A program made the position numbers and the translations under genes. The notes below the pieces were generated by a model. That model was not told the origin of the DNA. It saw only the letters and a list, made by a program, of their open reading frames with translations, and did no database searches. Below, piece after piece: positions 42,968 to 51,475 of a stretch of DNA of 64,000 bases; the stretch's first letter is position 1, and every line of letters begins with the position of its first letter. The DNA lies in assembly GCF_001277345.1 (NCBI RefSeq), contig NZ_LIUT01000003.1, forward strand, positions 204,217-268,216. Direction: 5' to 3'. The stretch comes from Paenibacillus solani. GTDB taxonomy: Bacteria > Bacillota > Bacilli > Paenibacillales > Paenibacillaceae.

Positions 42968-44170
42968 TTAGGTCGCTTGTCCATTTGAAGGAAACAGTTT
43001 GCGTATAAAAAGCCAAGAACCGATCGGAGAAGCCCCCAGAAATAGCAACAGCAGCGTCACTGTTAATGAATCCTGCCTGAATGTCAGGACAACGATAAAT
43101 ACAAGCAGGCCCGTGATGCGGCCTATTGTCAGGCTTAGTTCTCGCAGCACAACCAATTCCACCCGCTTCTCTACATCCTCCTGATTTAATCCCATGAGAT
43201 CAAAGCTGGCCGATATCGCCGGCATCATGTACAGCGGTAAGACTAACGCCGTCCCGATTCCCAACACCAGCAATGTTGCATAGTTGACAGTGAATAACAA
43301 CGGTATAATGACCAGCAGCATCAATATGGAACCGACCAGCATACCAGTTTTGCGGAATTTGGGTTTAAACCATTTACCACAGGCCCAATAGCTGACAAGC
43401 GAAACGGCAGAAGTGATTAATGCATACTGCCCCAGCTTGGATTCCTGATCCGTAGCCACGAATACAAGCAGTGTAATGAGAAAAGAAAACACACCTTCCC
43501 TAAGCCCCTGTACAGCCAAACCCCATATCGCGTACCTCCAGAGGCCGCCCTTTCTCAGGCGATTCAGACCCTCAAGCCAATGGTAGTCACTTTGGACCGG
43601 TCTTTTGCACAGGAAGAAGCTCAGGACCACTGTCACTGCGAAGATCACCATCGACACGGTAAAAATGAATCGATAGCCTCGGTCTCCATGCATTAGCGTA
43701 ATAATCCATCCTGCGAGCCAAGGACCTATTATTCCCGTTATAGAGCCCAGAAGTCCGATCCAGCCATTAAACCAGTCCCGATTCTCCGCACTTGAGACCT
43801 CGAAATAAACGACATTAAAAGCTAGCCAGAATAATCCTAAAGACACACCGAATAGTAAACCGAGAGGCCAGATATAATGGACGGCATCCCGTCCTGTCCA
43901 CAATACACTTAAATAAAAAAGGCCTGCCACCGCAATCCCTAGACGAAGGGCATTCATTTTATTCTGTTCCTTCACCCATTTGCCAGCGCCCCAAAACGTC
44001 AGACCCAGTGCAATCTGCTGGGCAATCGTGAACCAGCCAAGCATCGTGTAATCCTGACGACTCTTCCATAGGTATACATTGAGGAAGGTACCCGAGAGTG
44101 CGCTCGAGAGAATAAACAGCCCATGAACGGATAACAGCAGCATAGCCTGGGGGTCCTTCGTCCATTTCAT
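42968..44170 (-). CDS. MFS transporter
   Basis: 400 residues with about twelve predicted membrane helices in two halves. It lacks a motif that would name a substrate; the loop ENRDWFNGWIGLLGSITGIIGPWLAGWI resembles the conserved region of multidrug and sugar MFS proteins. RBS GGGAGGA before the ATG. Single gene; convergent with the oxidoreductase gene. Confidence 0.9.
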   Translation of the reverse strand: MKWTKDPQAMLLLSVHGLFILSSALSGTFLNVYLWKSRQDYTMLGWFTIAQQIALGLTFWGAGKWVKEQNKMNALRLGIAVAGLFYLSVLWTGRDAVHYIWPLGLLFGVSLGLFWLAFNVVYFEVSSAENRDWFNGWIGLLGSITGIIGPWLAGWIITLMHGDRGYRFIFTVSMVIFAVTVVLSFFLCKRPVQSDYHWLEGLNRLRKGGLWRYAIWGLAVQGLREGVFSFLITLLVFVATDQESKLGQYALITSAVSLVSYWACGKWFKPKFRKTGMLVGSILMLLVIIPLLFTVNYATLLVLGIGTALVLPLYMMPAISASFDLMGLNQEDVEKRVELVVLRELSLTIGRITGLLVFIVVLTFRQDSLTVTLLLLFLGASPIGSWLFIRKLFPSNGQAT

Positions 44171-44242
44171 ATACAGTTCCTCCCTTGCCTTCGCACTTAA
44201 AGTCCAAGGTATTTTACCCTTCCTTCCTCCACTTCATGAACA

Positions 44243-44277
44243 AAAAAAAGGAAACCGCACGAAGCGGATTCCTTCAA
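44243..44277 (-). terminator. Terminator of the 44315-45501 genes
   Basis: AAGGAATCCGC / GCGGTTTCCTT stem with T8 on the minus strand. Confidence 0.85.
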
Positions 44278-44314
44278 AAGCACTAGGGCGGCTCATAACG
44301 CTCTCCTTCAGGCT

Positions 44315-44875
44315 CTATTCCTTTTTGTGGATAAAGCTCTTAATCATCTGAAGCCGATCATTCTCGGCTAAGTTATACTGTACTTGGAAACACCCTGGAC
44401 ATACGTAGACGTTCATCTCATACGGGGTCTGCAACACAGGGCCTTGGATCAACGGAGCGTTGACTGGCTGGAAGCCTTCTCCGCTTACACGCTGAGTCCC
44501 CGCAAAAAGCATATATTCCCGGCAATGGAGACACTCAGGGACTTCTTCTTGTTCATCCAGAATCCCCTCTACCGCTTCTTCAAATGCAAATAGATCATGA
44601 TCCTCCCCGTACTTATCGACTGTTCGAAGGGTCGACATCGATTCGGGCTCGGCTCCCCATATTCGGCGGAGATCATCGGCCTCTTCGTCGGAAGCTTCTT
44701 CATAATCCGCTTCATAAACCTCTGCGTCCTTCTCAGCATCTTCGTCTTCCAGCGCGATATTCAATGTTCGGTAGCCTTTAAGCTCGTTCGCGCAGTGAGG
44801 ACAGTGCTCCTCGGGACCTATCTCTTCATCCCATACGATCTCGCTTTGGCACCATGGACAAACCGTCGGTTCCAT
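44315..44875 (-). CDS. Acidic protein with two zinc-ribbon-like cysteine pairs
   Basis: 186 residues. CPWC and CPHC near the N-terminus (6-28) and CLHC and CPGC in the C-terminal half form two possible zinc-binding sites. Between them lies a strongly acidic stretch (EDEDAEKDAEVYEADYEEASDEEADD region). It looks like a soluble cytosolic protein. I do not recognise a function. It is the last gene of a group that starts with mutS2. Confidence 0.75.
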   Translation of the reverse strand: MEPTVCPWCQSEIVWDEEIGPEEHCPHCANELKGYRTLNIALEDEDAEKDAEVYEADYEEASDEEADDLRRIWGAEPESMSTLRTVDKYGEDHDLFAFEEAVEGILDEQEEVPECLHCREYMLFAGTQRVSGEGFQPVNAPLIQGPVLQTPYEMNVYVCPGCFQVQYNLAENDRLQMIKSFIHKKE

Positions 44876-44933
44876 CGGTCATTCATCCCTTTCTTGATAC
44901 AAACGGCCATAATCGGCCTTGTTAAAGTTATAA

Positions 44934-45014
44934 TTATTGAGACATCAAGTATACAATGCCTGCTACAAAAAAAATCAAGGCAGCCGCAAATAAAATCCGC
45001 GGTAAATATTTCAT
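44934..45014 (-). CDS. Small single-pass membrane peptide (26 aa)
   Basis: 26 codons: MKYLPR followed by a hydrophobic helix (ILFAAALIFFVAGIVYLM) and SQ. GGGAGG lies nine bases before the ATG at 45014. It sits between the yshE-like and zinc-ribbon genes on the same strand, 22 bases behind yshE. Too small for standard gene finders; function unknown. Confidence 0.6.
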   Translation of the reverse strand: MKYLPRILFAAALIFFVAGIVYLMSQ

Positions 45015-45036
45015 CGTCCTTGTCCTCCCGAAGCTG

Positions 45037-45453
45037 TTAAATGCACGCTCCAATAATGTAAGATAAAGATACGGTGATAAGAAATACGATCAGGCCTACA
45101 GCGCGATTATCCTTGCCAATCTCTTCATCGACTGAAAATACAGGCGTGAGGAATTCCAGCAGCCAATAAGCCAATAATAGCAGTATAAACCCGAAGAACG
45201 ACCATTTAATCATGTCATATATGGACGTATTGGCCGTAATGCTATACCGCATAACATTACAGATCCCAAACACTTTCCCGCCGGTTGCCAAGGCTGCGGC
45301 TATATTCCCCTTGCGAATCTCATCCCAGCATTTGTACCTCGTTACCAGTTCAAAGATATACAAGTAAACAATAAGCGCAAGTATCGCAACCGAGAAATAG
45401 CCGACAAGCACACCAATTGGATGGGTCAGCAAATGATCAATCGCTTCTGTCAT
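45037..45453 (-). CDS. yshE: DUF350 membrane protein (YshE-like)
   Basis: 138 residues with four membrane helices and the DUF350 pattern (IRKGNIAAALATGGKVFGICNVM; VFSVDEEIGKDNRAVGLIVF). Bacillus yshE also lies right behind mutS2. The start is taken at the ATG at 45453, where AAGGGA and GGAGG lie within 11 bases. Function unknown. Confidence 0.85.
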   Translation of the reverse strand: MTEAIDHLLTHPIGVLVGYFSVAILALIVYLYIFELVTRYKCWDEIRKGNIAAALATGGKVFGICNVMRYSITANTSIYDMIKWSFFGFILLLLAYWLLEFLTPVFSVDEEIGKDNRAVGLIVFLITVSLSYIIGACI

Positions 45454-45573
45454 TCCCTTATGTTCCTCCTCGATATAAAGGGGATGCGGCATCTTACGCA
45501 TCCCTTGTTCTGATCCCTATAATGATATGTTATACGGATGAAGGAGAAAACGGTTCCCAATTTCCAGCTTTTC

Positions 45574-47943
45574 TTATTTCAACTCAGCAATCGTCACACC
45601 ATTGCCGCCTTCGCCGTAATTGCCCAAACGATAACTTTTCACGTGCTTGTGCTTACGCAAATACTCTTGAATACCGGTTCGCAGAATCCCGGTACCCTTG
45701 CCATGAATGATGTAGATCTGTCCCAGATTACCCAAGAAAGCCTCGTCAATGAAACTATCCACTTCGATTAGCGCTTCCTCCAGGTTCGCCCCTCTTAAAT
45801 CCAGCTCATTCCGAATATTAGTATCGCGGGTGCGTTTCAGGACGGTAGCATGCTGTTTCGGAGCTTGCTTGGCACCAGCTGCCGGATTCGATAACAGTTC
45901 CAAATCATCCAGTGACACCTTCATCTTCATGATACCCAGCTGTACCAGCGCTTCCTTCGAGCCTGCCATTTCCACGACATGCCCTTTTTGATTCAGGCTG
46001 TATACCCGAACCTCATCACCAGGCTCGATCTGGCGCTGCTGCTTCGCCGCTTGCTGGCCTGCTGACTTCTTGCCCTGCTTCGGCTCGGCATCATCCAGGC
46101 GCTTCCTTGAAGCAATCAGCTTGTGCTCTTTAACGGAAGCTCCTTCCTCTTGAGCCAACTTGCGCAAATCCGAGATGATCTCCTCGGCTTCGCTTCGCGC
46201 TTTGTCAATAATCTGCCGTGCTTCAGCACGAGCTTTATCGGCGAGCTTGTCCTTCTGTTCTTCGAGCTTCTGAAGCTCTTGCTGGTGCCGTGCGCGCAGG
46301 GCTTCCATTTCCTGACGGACCTGCTGCGCCTTCTCGCGTTCCACTTCTGCGGTATGCCGATTCTCTTCGAGAGAAGCAATCATATGATCCACGCGTTGAT
46401 CTTCTTCCTTCACTTCTCCGCGGGCAAATTCCAGAATGGACCCCGGTAATCCCAAACGTTCTGCGATAGCAAACGCGTTACTGCGTCCCGGCACACCTAC
46501 CAGAAGCCGATAAGTCGGACTTAGGGTGTTAATATCGAACTCCATGCTGGCATTAATTACGCCTTTGCGTTCGTATGCATAGGCCTTCAATTCGGAATAG
46601 TGCGTGGTTGCGACCATACGGCATCCCATCTGGTGAATATGTTCCAGAATGGAAATCGCCAGAGCCGAACCCTCGGCCGGATCGGTTCCTGCACCTACTT
46701 CATCAAGCAGCACCAAGCTCTTAGGCGTCATATGACTTAATATCCGGATGATGTTGGTCATGTGGCTGGAGAAGGTACTCAGACTCTGCTCAATGCTTTG
46801 CTCATCCCCGATGTCCGCATAAATTGCATCGAACACGCACATTTGGCTGCCTTCTTCAGCCGGGATAAAGAGACCGGACATAGCCATCAAATTGAGCAGA
46901 CCAATTGTCTTGAGCGTCACCGTCTTACCACCGGTATTCGGACCCGTGACGATAATGGAAGTATAAGAATTGCCTAGCTCAACATCCAGCGGAACGACCT
47001 GATCCGCTGGAATAAGCGGATGTCTGCCTTTACGCAGCTTAATGTACCCTCTGTCATTCATCCTCGGCAGCGAGGCCTTCATGACATGAGCCAGACGTGC
47101 TCTGGCGAAAATAAAATCAAGCTGCCCGATCAAATCCACATCTATGGACAGTAGTTCAGCCTGTTCTCCCACTTGGGCAGTCAGTTTCTGAAGAATCACT
47201 TCAATCTCCCGCTCTTCCCGCATTCTGGTCTCGCGCAGCTTATTGTTCATGGCCACAATGGACTCAGGCTCAATAAACAATGTTGCGCCTGATCCAGACT
47301 GGTCATGCACGATCCCACCGAAATGAGCGCGGTATTCCGCTTTTACCGGAATGACGAAACGGTCTCCACGAATCGTAATCAGCTGATCCTGCAGCATCTT
47401 CGCTACAGATTGCGAACGAATCATGGACTCGAGCTTCTCCCTGATCCGCACCTCTCCGCCCCGCAGCTCGCGGCGGATTTGTGATAGTTCTGCGCTTGCG
47501 CTATCGAGCACCTCAGCCGTATCATCAATGCAGAGCCGAATGGCATCTTCCAATGGCTTCTGCTCCGATATAAGGTCACTCAGATTATAAAGAATATCGA
47601 TCTTCTCATCATCGTGAATAGCTGCGATGAACCGCTTGATTCGGCGCGATCCATGAATCGTGTTGGACGTAGCAAGCAATTCATGGGGGTTCAAAGTGCC
47701 CCCGATTCTGGCCCGCTTTAGAGCATCGTTAATATCGGTAATCCCGCGAAAAGAAGGGCTTCCCTTAAGCCTGTCCACGGTATAAGCCTGATCGGTAGCC
47801 GCAAGCAAATCCTTCACGGCTTCCAAGTCAGTTTCGGGCAGCAGCTCTTCAGCTCTTTGGCTTCCCATGCTCGTTTGGGTATATTGTGTTAATGCATTTA
47901 AAATTTTCCGGTATTCTAAAGTGTGTAAAATCTTGTCGTTCAA
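45574..47943 (-). CDS. mutS2: MutS2 (endonuclease MutS-like, ribosome rescue/anti-recombination)
   Basis: 789 residues. MutS-type core helices and clamp, Walker A GPNTGGKT at 334-341, ABC signature (SLSTFSSHMTNI), Walker B (LVLLDEVGAGTDPAEG), a long coiled coil (about 500-620) and a C-terminal Smr nuclease domain with LDLRG and IIHGKGTGILR. MutS2 splits collided ribosomes in Bacillus and suppresses recombination in some species. The first codon is likely TTG at 47943, giving MNDKILHTLEY in line with homologues, with AGGAG 11 bases upstream. It has the Bacillus-type neighbours (yshE after it). Confidence 0.95.
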   Translation of the reverse strand: MNDKILHTLEYRKILNALTQYTQTSMGSQRAEELLPETDLEAVKDLLAATDQAYTVDRLKGSPSFRGITDINDALKRARIGGTLNPHELLATSNTIHGSRRIKRFIAAIHDDEKIDILYNLSDLISEQKPLEDAIRLCIDDTAEVLDSASAELSQIRRELRGGEVRIREKLESMIRSQSVAKMLQDQLITIRGDRFVIPVKAEYRAHFGGIVHDQSGSGATLFIEPESIVAMNNKLRETRMREEREIEVILQKLTAQVGEQAELLSIDVDLIGQLDFIFARARLAHVMKASLPRMNDRGYIKLRKGRHPLIPADQVVPLDVELGNSYTSIIVTGPNTGGKTVTLKTIGLLNLMAMSGLFIPAEEGSQMCVFDAIYADIGDEQSIEQSLSTFSSHMTNIIRILSHMTPKSLVLLDEVGAGTDPAEGSALAISILEHIHQMGCRMVATTHYSELKAYAYERKGVINASMEFDINTLSPTYRLLVGVPGRSNAFAIAERLGLPGSILEFARGEVKEEDQRVDHMIASLEENRHTAEVEREKAQQVRQEMEALRARHQQELQKLEEQKDKLADKARAEARQIIDKARSEAEEIISDLRKLAQEEGASVKEHKLIASRKRLDDAEPKQGKKSAGQQAAKQQRQIEPGDEVRVYSLNQKGHVVEMAGSKEALVQLGIMKMKVSLDDLELLSNPAAGAKQAPKQHATVLKRTRDTNIRNELDLRGANLEEALIEVDSFIDEAFLGNLGQIYIIHGKGTGILRTGIQEYLRKHKHVKSYRLGNYGEGGNGVTIAELK

Positions 47944-48102
47944 GAAGTTCACAACTCCTCTCAATCAATGCCTATATTATATCGAAAGCCACGCGAATAC
48001 GCCATGGAATCCAAAATCCTTCCACACATAACGTACGCCCCTTATGCACAAAATAAATTCTGCGTAACATTCCAGTAGTCTTATTCTAAGGAGGCAGGTA
48101 CC

Positions 48103-48468
48103 ATGCAATTTCTCGGGCATGTCGTTCGGTTTATCGTTGCCGCGCTTGTACTTATGGTTGTTGGATGGATTGTCCCTCAATTCACCGTTGGCGGATTTGG
48201 AAGCGCCCTGTTGCTTGCTCTCGTCATTGCCCTGCTCGGCTGGGCTATCGAGGGTATCTTCGGTAAAAAAGTCACACCGTTTGGACGCGGAATCGTGGGC
48301 TTTCTTGTGAGTGCACTTGTTATTTACATTGCCCAGTTCATCGTGGGGGACGTCAGGGTCTCTGTACTGGGTGCTCTGCTTGCCGCACTCGTCATCGGGA
48401 TCATCGATCTGTTTATTCCGATTGCGACCCCTTTCGATGCAGGCAAAAGCCGCAAAGAATCAAAATAA
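48103..48468 (+). CDS. yvlD: YvlD-like phage-holin-family membrane protein
   Basis: 121 residues, four membrane helices with many Gly/Ala (Phage_holin_4_2 family). The pattern GFGSALLLALVIALLGWAIEGIFGKKVTPFGRGIVGFLVSALVIYIAQF matches YvlD. Members are linked to membrane stress, not to phage lysis. RBS AAGGAGG. It is inserted between mutS2 and the zapA gene on the opposite strand. Region 48469-48782 contains its terminator and no other gene. Confidence 0.85.
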   Translation: MQFLGHVVRFIVAALVLMVVGWIVPQFTVGGFGSALLLALVIALLGWAIEGIFGKKVTPFGRGIVGFLVSALVIYIAQFIVGDVRVSVLGALLAALVIGIIDLFIPIATPFDAGKSRKESK

Positions 48469-48550
48469 ATCTCCTGCAGACGCAGTCTTGGTTTTAACCT
48501 CTTTCTGAATGTCCTGCATATTCAAAGGTACATTCCAGCAGATGCTGTAA

Positions 48551-48598
48551 TATCCACATCACCCCCTGTTGCCATGGAACAGGGGGTTTCAATTTTAT
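48551..48598 (+). terminator. Terminator of the yvlD-like gene
   Basis: ACCCCCTGTT/AACAGGGGGT stem followed by TTCAATTTT. Confidence 0.85.
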
Positions 48599-48782
48599 AT
48601 AGTTGGGCAATGTAGACATATTTCCATGCTTCCCTACATTATAGCGTAAAATGGAGCTTTCAATGCAAACGCCAGAAGTTCACCAATTTTTCATAACACA
48701 CATGCGCCACTGTACTTGTTCTGAGCTATCATAAAGAATAGCATATAAATTCATGAAAATTTAACAGTTGGGAGAGATTATA

Positions 48783-49166
48783 GTGAAAAAAGGCATAGCA
48801 TTACTTGTTTCGTGCATGCTTCTATTCGTATTGGCCGCCTGTGGCGGAGGGCAAAAAGAATCCCAGGGAGATTCCGGGATCACTGATACTGCCGTTGCTG
48901 AAGCGGAACTAGTGATCAAAGGCACCAACTTCCAGTTCGACCAAAAGGAATATCGCCTCAAAAAAGGTGTACCTGTTAAAATTACATACGAGAATGAAGA
49001 CGGCAATCATGGCGTTATGATCCCTGTACTTGGTTTGTCTCTGGATCGAAAGAATAACTCTAAAGTCGTAACACCTGACAAAACAGGTGAATTCGAAATT
49101 TCATGCTCCATCCAGTGCGGAGCTGGTCACAGCAAGATGATCTCCAAACTTATCATTGAGGAATAA
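48783..49166 (+). CDS. Lipoprotein with a CuA (cytochrome oxidase subunit II-like) cupredoxin domain
   Basis: 127 residues. Lipoprotein signal with lipobox LAAC (cysteine 20), a short polar linker, and a cupredoxin fold. All CuA ligands are in place: H76 (DGNHGVMIP), C108, C112, H116 and M119 in CSIQCGAGHSKM, the C-x3-C-x3-H-x2-M signature of the binuclear CuA centre in cytochrome oxidase and nitrous oxide reductase. It has no TM helices and no oxidase genes around it, so it is a membrane-anchored electron or copper carrier. GTG start at 48783 with GGGAGAG six bases upstream. Confidence 0.85.
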   Translation: MKKGIALLVSCMLLFVLAACGGGQKESQGDSGITDTAVAEAELVIKGTNFQFDQKEYRLKKGVPVKITYENEDGNHGVMIPVLGLSLDRKNNSKVVTPDKTGEFEISCSIQCGAGHSKMISKLIIEE

Positions 49167-49175
49167 TACAACTCA

Positions 49176-49231
49176 CAAAAGACCTCCGGATCGCCAGAGT
49201 ACCCTCTGCTTGATTCGGAGGTCTTTTTCAG
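49176..49231 (+). terminator. Terminator of the CuA lipoprotein gene
   Basis: AAAGACCTCCG/CGGAGGTCTTT stem followed by T5. Confidence 0.85.
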
Positions 49232-49250
49232 GTTGACAACTGTTCATGGT

Positions 49251-51215
49251 TTAACGCTGATCCTGTTCAATCAACTCTATCCATTCATTGTATTCAACTT
49301 GGAGCTTCGCGTATTCTTCCTTCAGTTTACGATGTTCCTCTTCAAGTAATGCGGTATTCTCTGCCCTCACTTCTTGTTCTGCTTGAAGCAGCTGGTATTG
49401 GTGCATGACCAGCTCATACTGTTCACCAAGATCGGAATATTGCTGCTCCGCTTCGCTCTTCTGACCTTCAAGCCGTTCACAAGCCTGCTTGGCTGTCGCT
49501 ATTTCCTGCTGCCAGGACTGAAACTCTTCTTCGAGAGACTGCTTCGCGTATTTCCATTCATCCCGCTCTGCGGCCATCTTCTCGCTCTCAGCCGTAAGCT
49601 GCTCACGCTCGACTAACCATTGTTCATATTGGTTCTGCAACTCAACAGATCGCAATTCGGATTCTCTCAGCTGTTCGGCAAGTTCACGCACCCGTTCCTC
49701 ACTCGCTGCGGCTTCCTTCCGAATATGATCAAGCTGGTTTGATACCGTATCATATTCTTCTTCCAGCATCGCATATAACTTGTTGGTCTCTTCTTCGCGT
49801 ATTCGTGCTTCCTTCACAAGCTTCTCGATTTCTTCATGACGAGAATTCAATACCTTCAATTCTTCCTGGGCACTTTTACGTTCAGAGACGCTCCGGTCAG
49901 CTTCATCCTTCATAACCTGGAGCTCATCCTGAAGTCCCTTCATTCCTTCTTCCAGGCTCTCATTGGCTTCCATCAGCTCGACGATTCTCATTTCCAGCTC
50001 GCCGGTTTCTTCTTTGCGCTGATCAGCCAGCGTACGCCAGGATTGAAGCTCGCTGCTTAAACGCTGCACCTCTTCCTGCTGCTTGCGCGAGGTCTGATTC
50101 GCATCCACTACAAGTTTCTGCAGACGACGGCGCTCTTCCTCCGATTTGGCGGATTCCTGTTTCAAATCCTCAAGCTCCTTGGTCAATGTGTCCACCTTCG
50201 ACCGGAAGGATTGAAGTTCCTGGGAAGCGACTGCCCCTTGCTTCTTCGACTGCTGAAGTTCTCCCCTCAGCTTGTCCGCTTCAGCCTTGCCGGTAGTCAG
50301 CTCCTTCTCTACGGACGACAATTTGGATTGCAGCTGTCCTCCGCGATTACGCTGCTCGGCAAGCTGCTTCTCTAGATCCTGAACTGTACTCGTATGTTTT
50401 TGCTTCAGATCCTGCACGGTCTGGGTATTCTGCTGTTCCAGCTCCTGTACCCTCTTCGTATACTTCTGCTCCATATCCTGCACGGTCTTCGAGTGCTGCT
50501 GCTCCTTCAGAAGCGCCTCTTGTTTATAAATGCTCTCCTGTTTCTTCAATTGCTCAGCCAGCTTCTCTTCGGCCTGCTTCGCAGAAGTCCGTTGGTTCTG
50601 TTCCAGCTTCTCGATTGCCTGCTTGTGCGTGTTTGTTAACTGTGCAATTTGTCCATCGTGACGGCGCTTCAGATCGTCGAGGGATTGCTTGTGGCTGCTC
50701 TCGTACTTCTCACGTTGTTCCTTCAATTGCACTTCAAGCTGCTGCTTCGCCTTCAGTAATTCCGCACTCCGATCCGACTCCTGTTGGAGCAATGTCTTTG
50801 TACGCTCCGACTCTGCTGTCAGCTTCTCCTTGGACACTCTGTAGTCCTCAGCTAAAGCCGTCTGCTCTGCCAGTTTCTGCTCCAATTGCTCCAGCTGCTG
50901 ACGGTGTCTCTCTTGCTGTTCGATTTGAATTCCTTGTACTTTGGCAAGTTCCGAGCGAAGTTCATTTCGCTCAGCTGTCATCTGCTTGGCCTCATTCTGA
51001 AATTCCAGCTTCTGCAAAGCTTCTTCGGCCATATGTACTGCGGCAAGAACGGCAATGCGCGGGGTATCGAGCCGGGAGTGCGCCTTGGATATGGTACGCA
51101 TGCGGTCGTCCACAAAATTTGCTACCTGCCTAGTATAATCACTGCTACTGCCCACAAGTTTATAGGAAGTCCCGTAGATTTCTACGGTGACGCTTTTACG
51201 ATCCGGTGTAGTCAA
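49251..51215 (-). CDS. zapA: ZapA domain fused to a long coiled coil
   Basis: 654 residues. Residues 1-90 are a ZapA domain (VTVEIYGTSYKLVGSSSDYTRQVANFVDDRM...TPRIAVLAAVHMAEEALQKL), which normally is the entire 85-100 residue protein bundling FtsZ. The remaining about 560 residues are a continuous charged coiled coil rich in Glu, Lys and Gln, with four 11-residue repeats at 241-284. TTG start at 51215 with AAGGAGG eight bases upstream. The position behind pheT and ahead of mutS2 is that of Bacillus zapA. The fusion would add a rod able to reach far from the Z-ring. No stop or frameshift separates the parts. Confidence 0.93.
   Translation of the reverse strand: MTTPDRKSVTVEIYGTSYKLVGSSSDYTRQVANFVDDRMRTISKAHSRLDTPRIAVLAAVHMAEEALQKLEFQNEAKQMTAERNELRSELAKVQGIQIEQQERHRQQLEQLEQKLAEQTALAEDYRVSKEKLTAESERTKTLLQQESDRSAELLKAKQQLEVQLKEQREKYESSHKQSLDDLKRRHDGQIAQLTNTHKQAIEKLEQNQRTSAKQAEEKLAEQLKKQESIYKQEALLKEQQHSKTVQDMEQKYTKRVQELEQQNTQTVQDLKQKHTSTVQDLEKQLAEQRNRGGQLQSKLSSVEKELTTGKAEADKLRGELQQSKKQGAVASQELQSFRSKVDTLTKELEDLKQESAKSEEERRRLQKLVVDANQTSRKQQEEVQRLSSELQSWRTLADQRKEETGELEMRIVELMEANESLEEGMKGLQDELQVMKDEADRSVSERKSAQEELKVLNSRHEEIEKLVKEARIREEETNKLYAMLEEEYDTVSNQLDHIRKEAAASEERVRELAEQLRESELRSVELQNQYEQWLVEREQLTAESEKMAAERDEWKYAKQSLEEEFQSWQQEIATAKQACERLEGQKSEAEQQYSDLGEQYELVMHQYQLLQAEQEVRAENTALLEEEHRKLKEEYAKLQVEYNEWIELIEQDQR
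50364..50495 (-). repeat. Four 33-bp tandem repeats in the zapA coiled coil
   Basis: Encodes HSKTVQDMEQK, YTKRVQELEQQ, NTQTVQDLKQK, HTSTVQDLEKQ: hendecad repeats with a VQ(D/E)(L/M) core. Confidence 0.85.
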
Positions 51216-51415
51216 AATTGTGCCCTCCTTCTATTATGTGTAGATTCTATGATGTCTAATGTGGTCTGTCCTATTCTCTTACATTATATATGAGTTAACG
51301 TCGATAGACGAACCTCTTATGGCAGACCGAAGTTTGGTATATGATCACACTATTCTGTGTCTATAATTATGTACCCTGCGGGCATCCTGATGCAAATCCC
51401 AGATCCATTTAGAGC

Positions 51416-51468
51416 AAAAAACCCGCCATCGAATCCCTGATGTAATGGATTCGATGCGGGCTTTCACA
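51416..51468 (-). terminator. Terminator of pheS-pheT
   Basis: CCCGCATCGAATCC/GGATTCGATGGCGGG stem with T6 on the minus strand. Confidence 0.9.
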
Positions 51469-51475
51469 ATTCCTG

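Noticed and set aside
42786..43016. Minus-strand frame of 76 codons overlapping the ends of the oxidoreductase and MFS genes
   Set aside because: It runs through the oxidoreductase terminator and overlaps two clear genes, with no Shine-Dalgarno.
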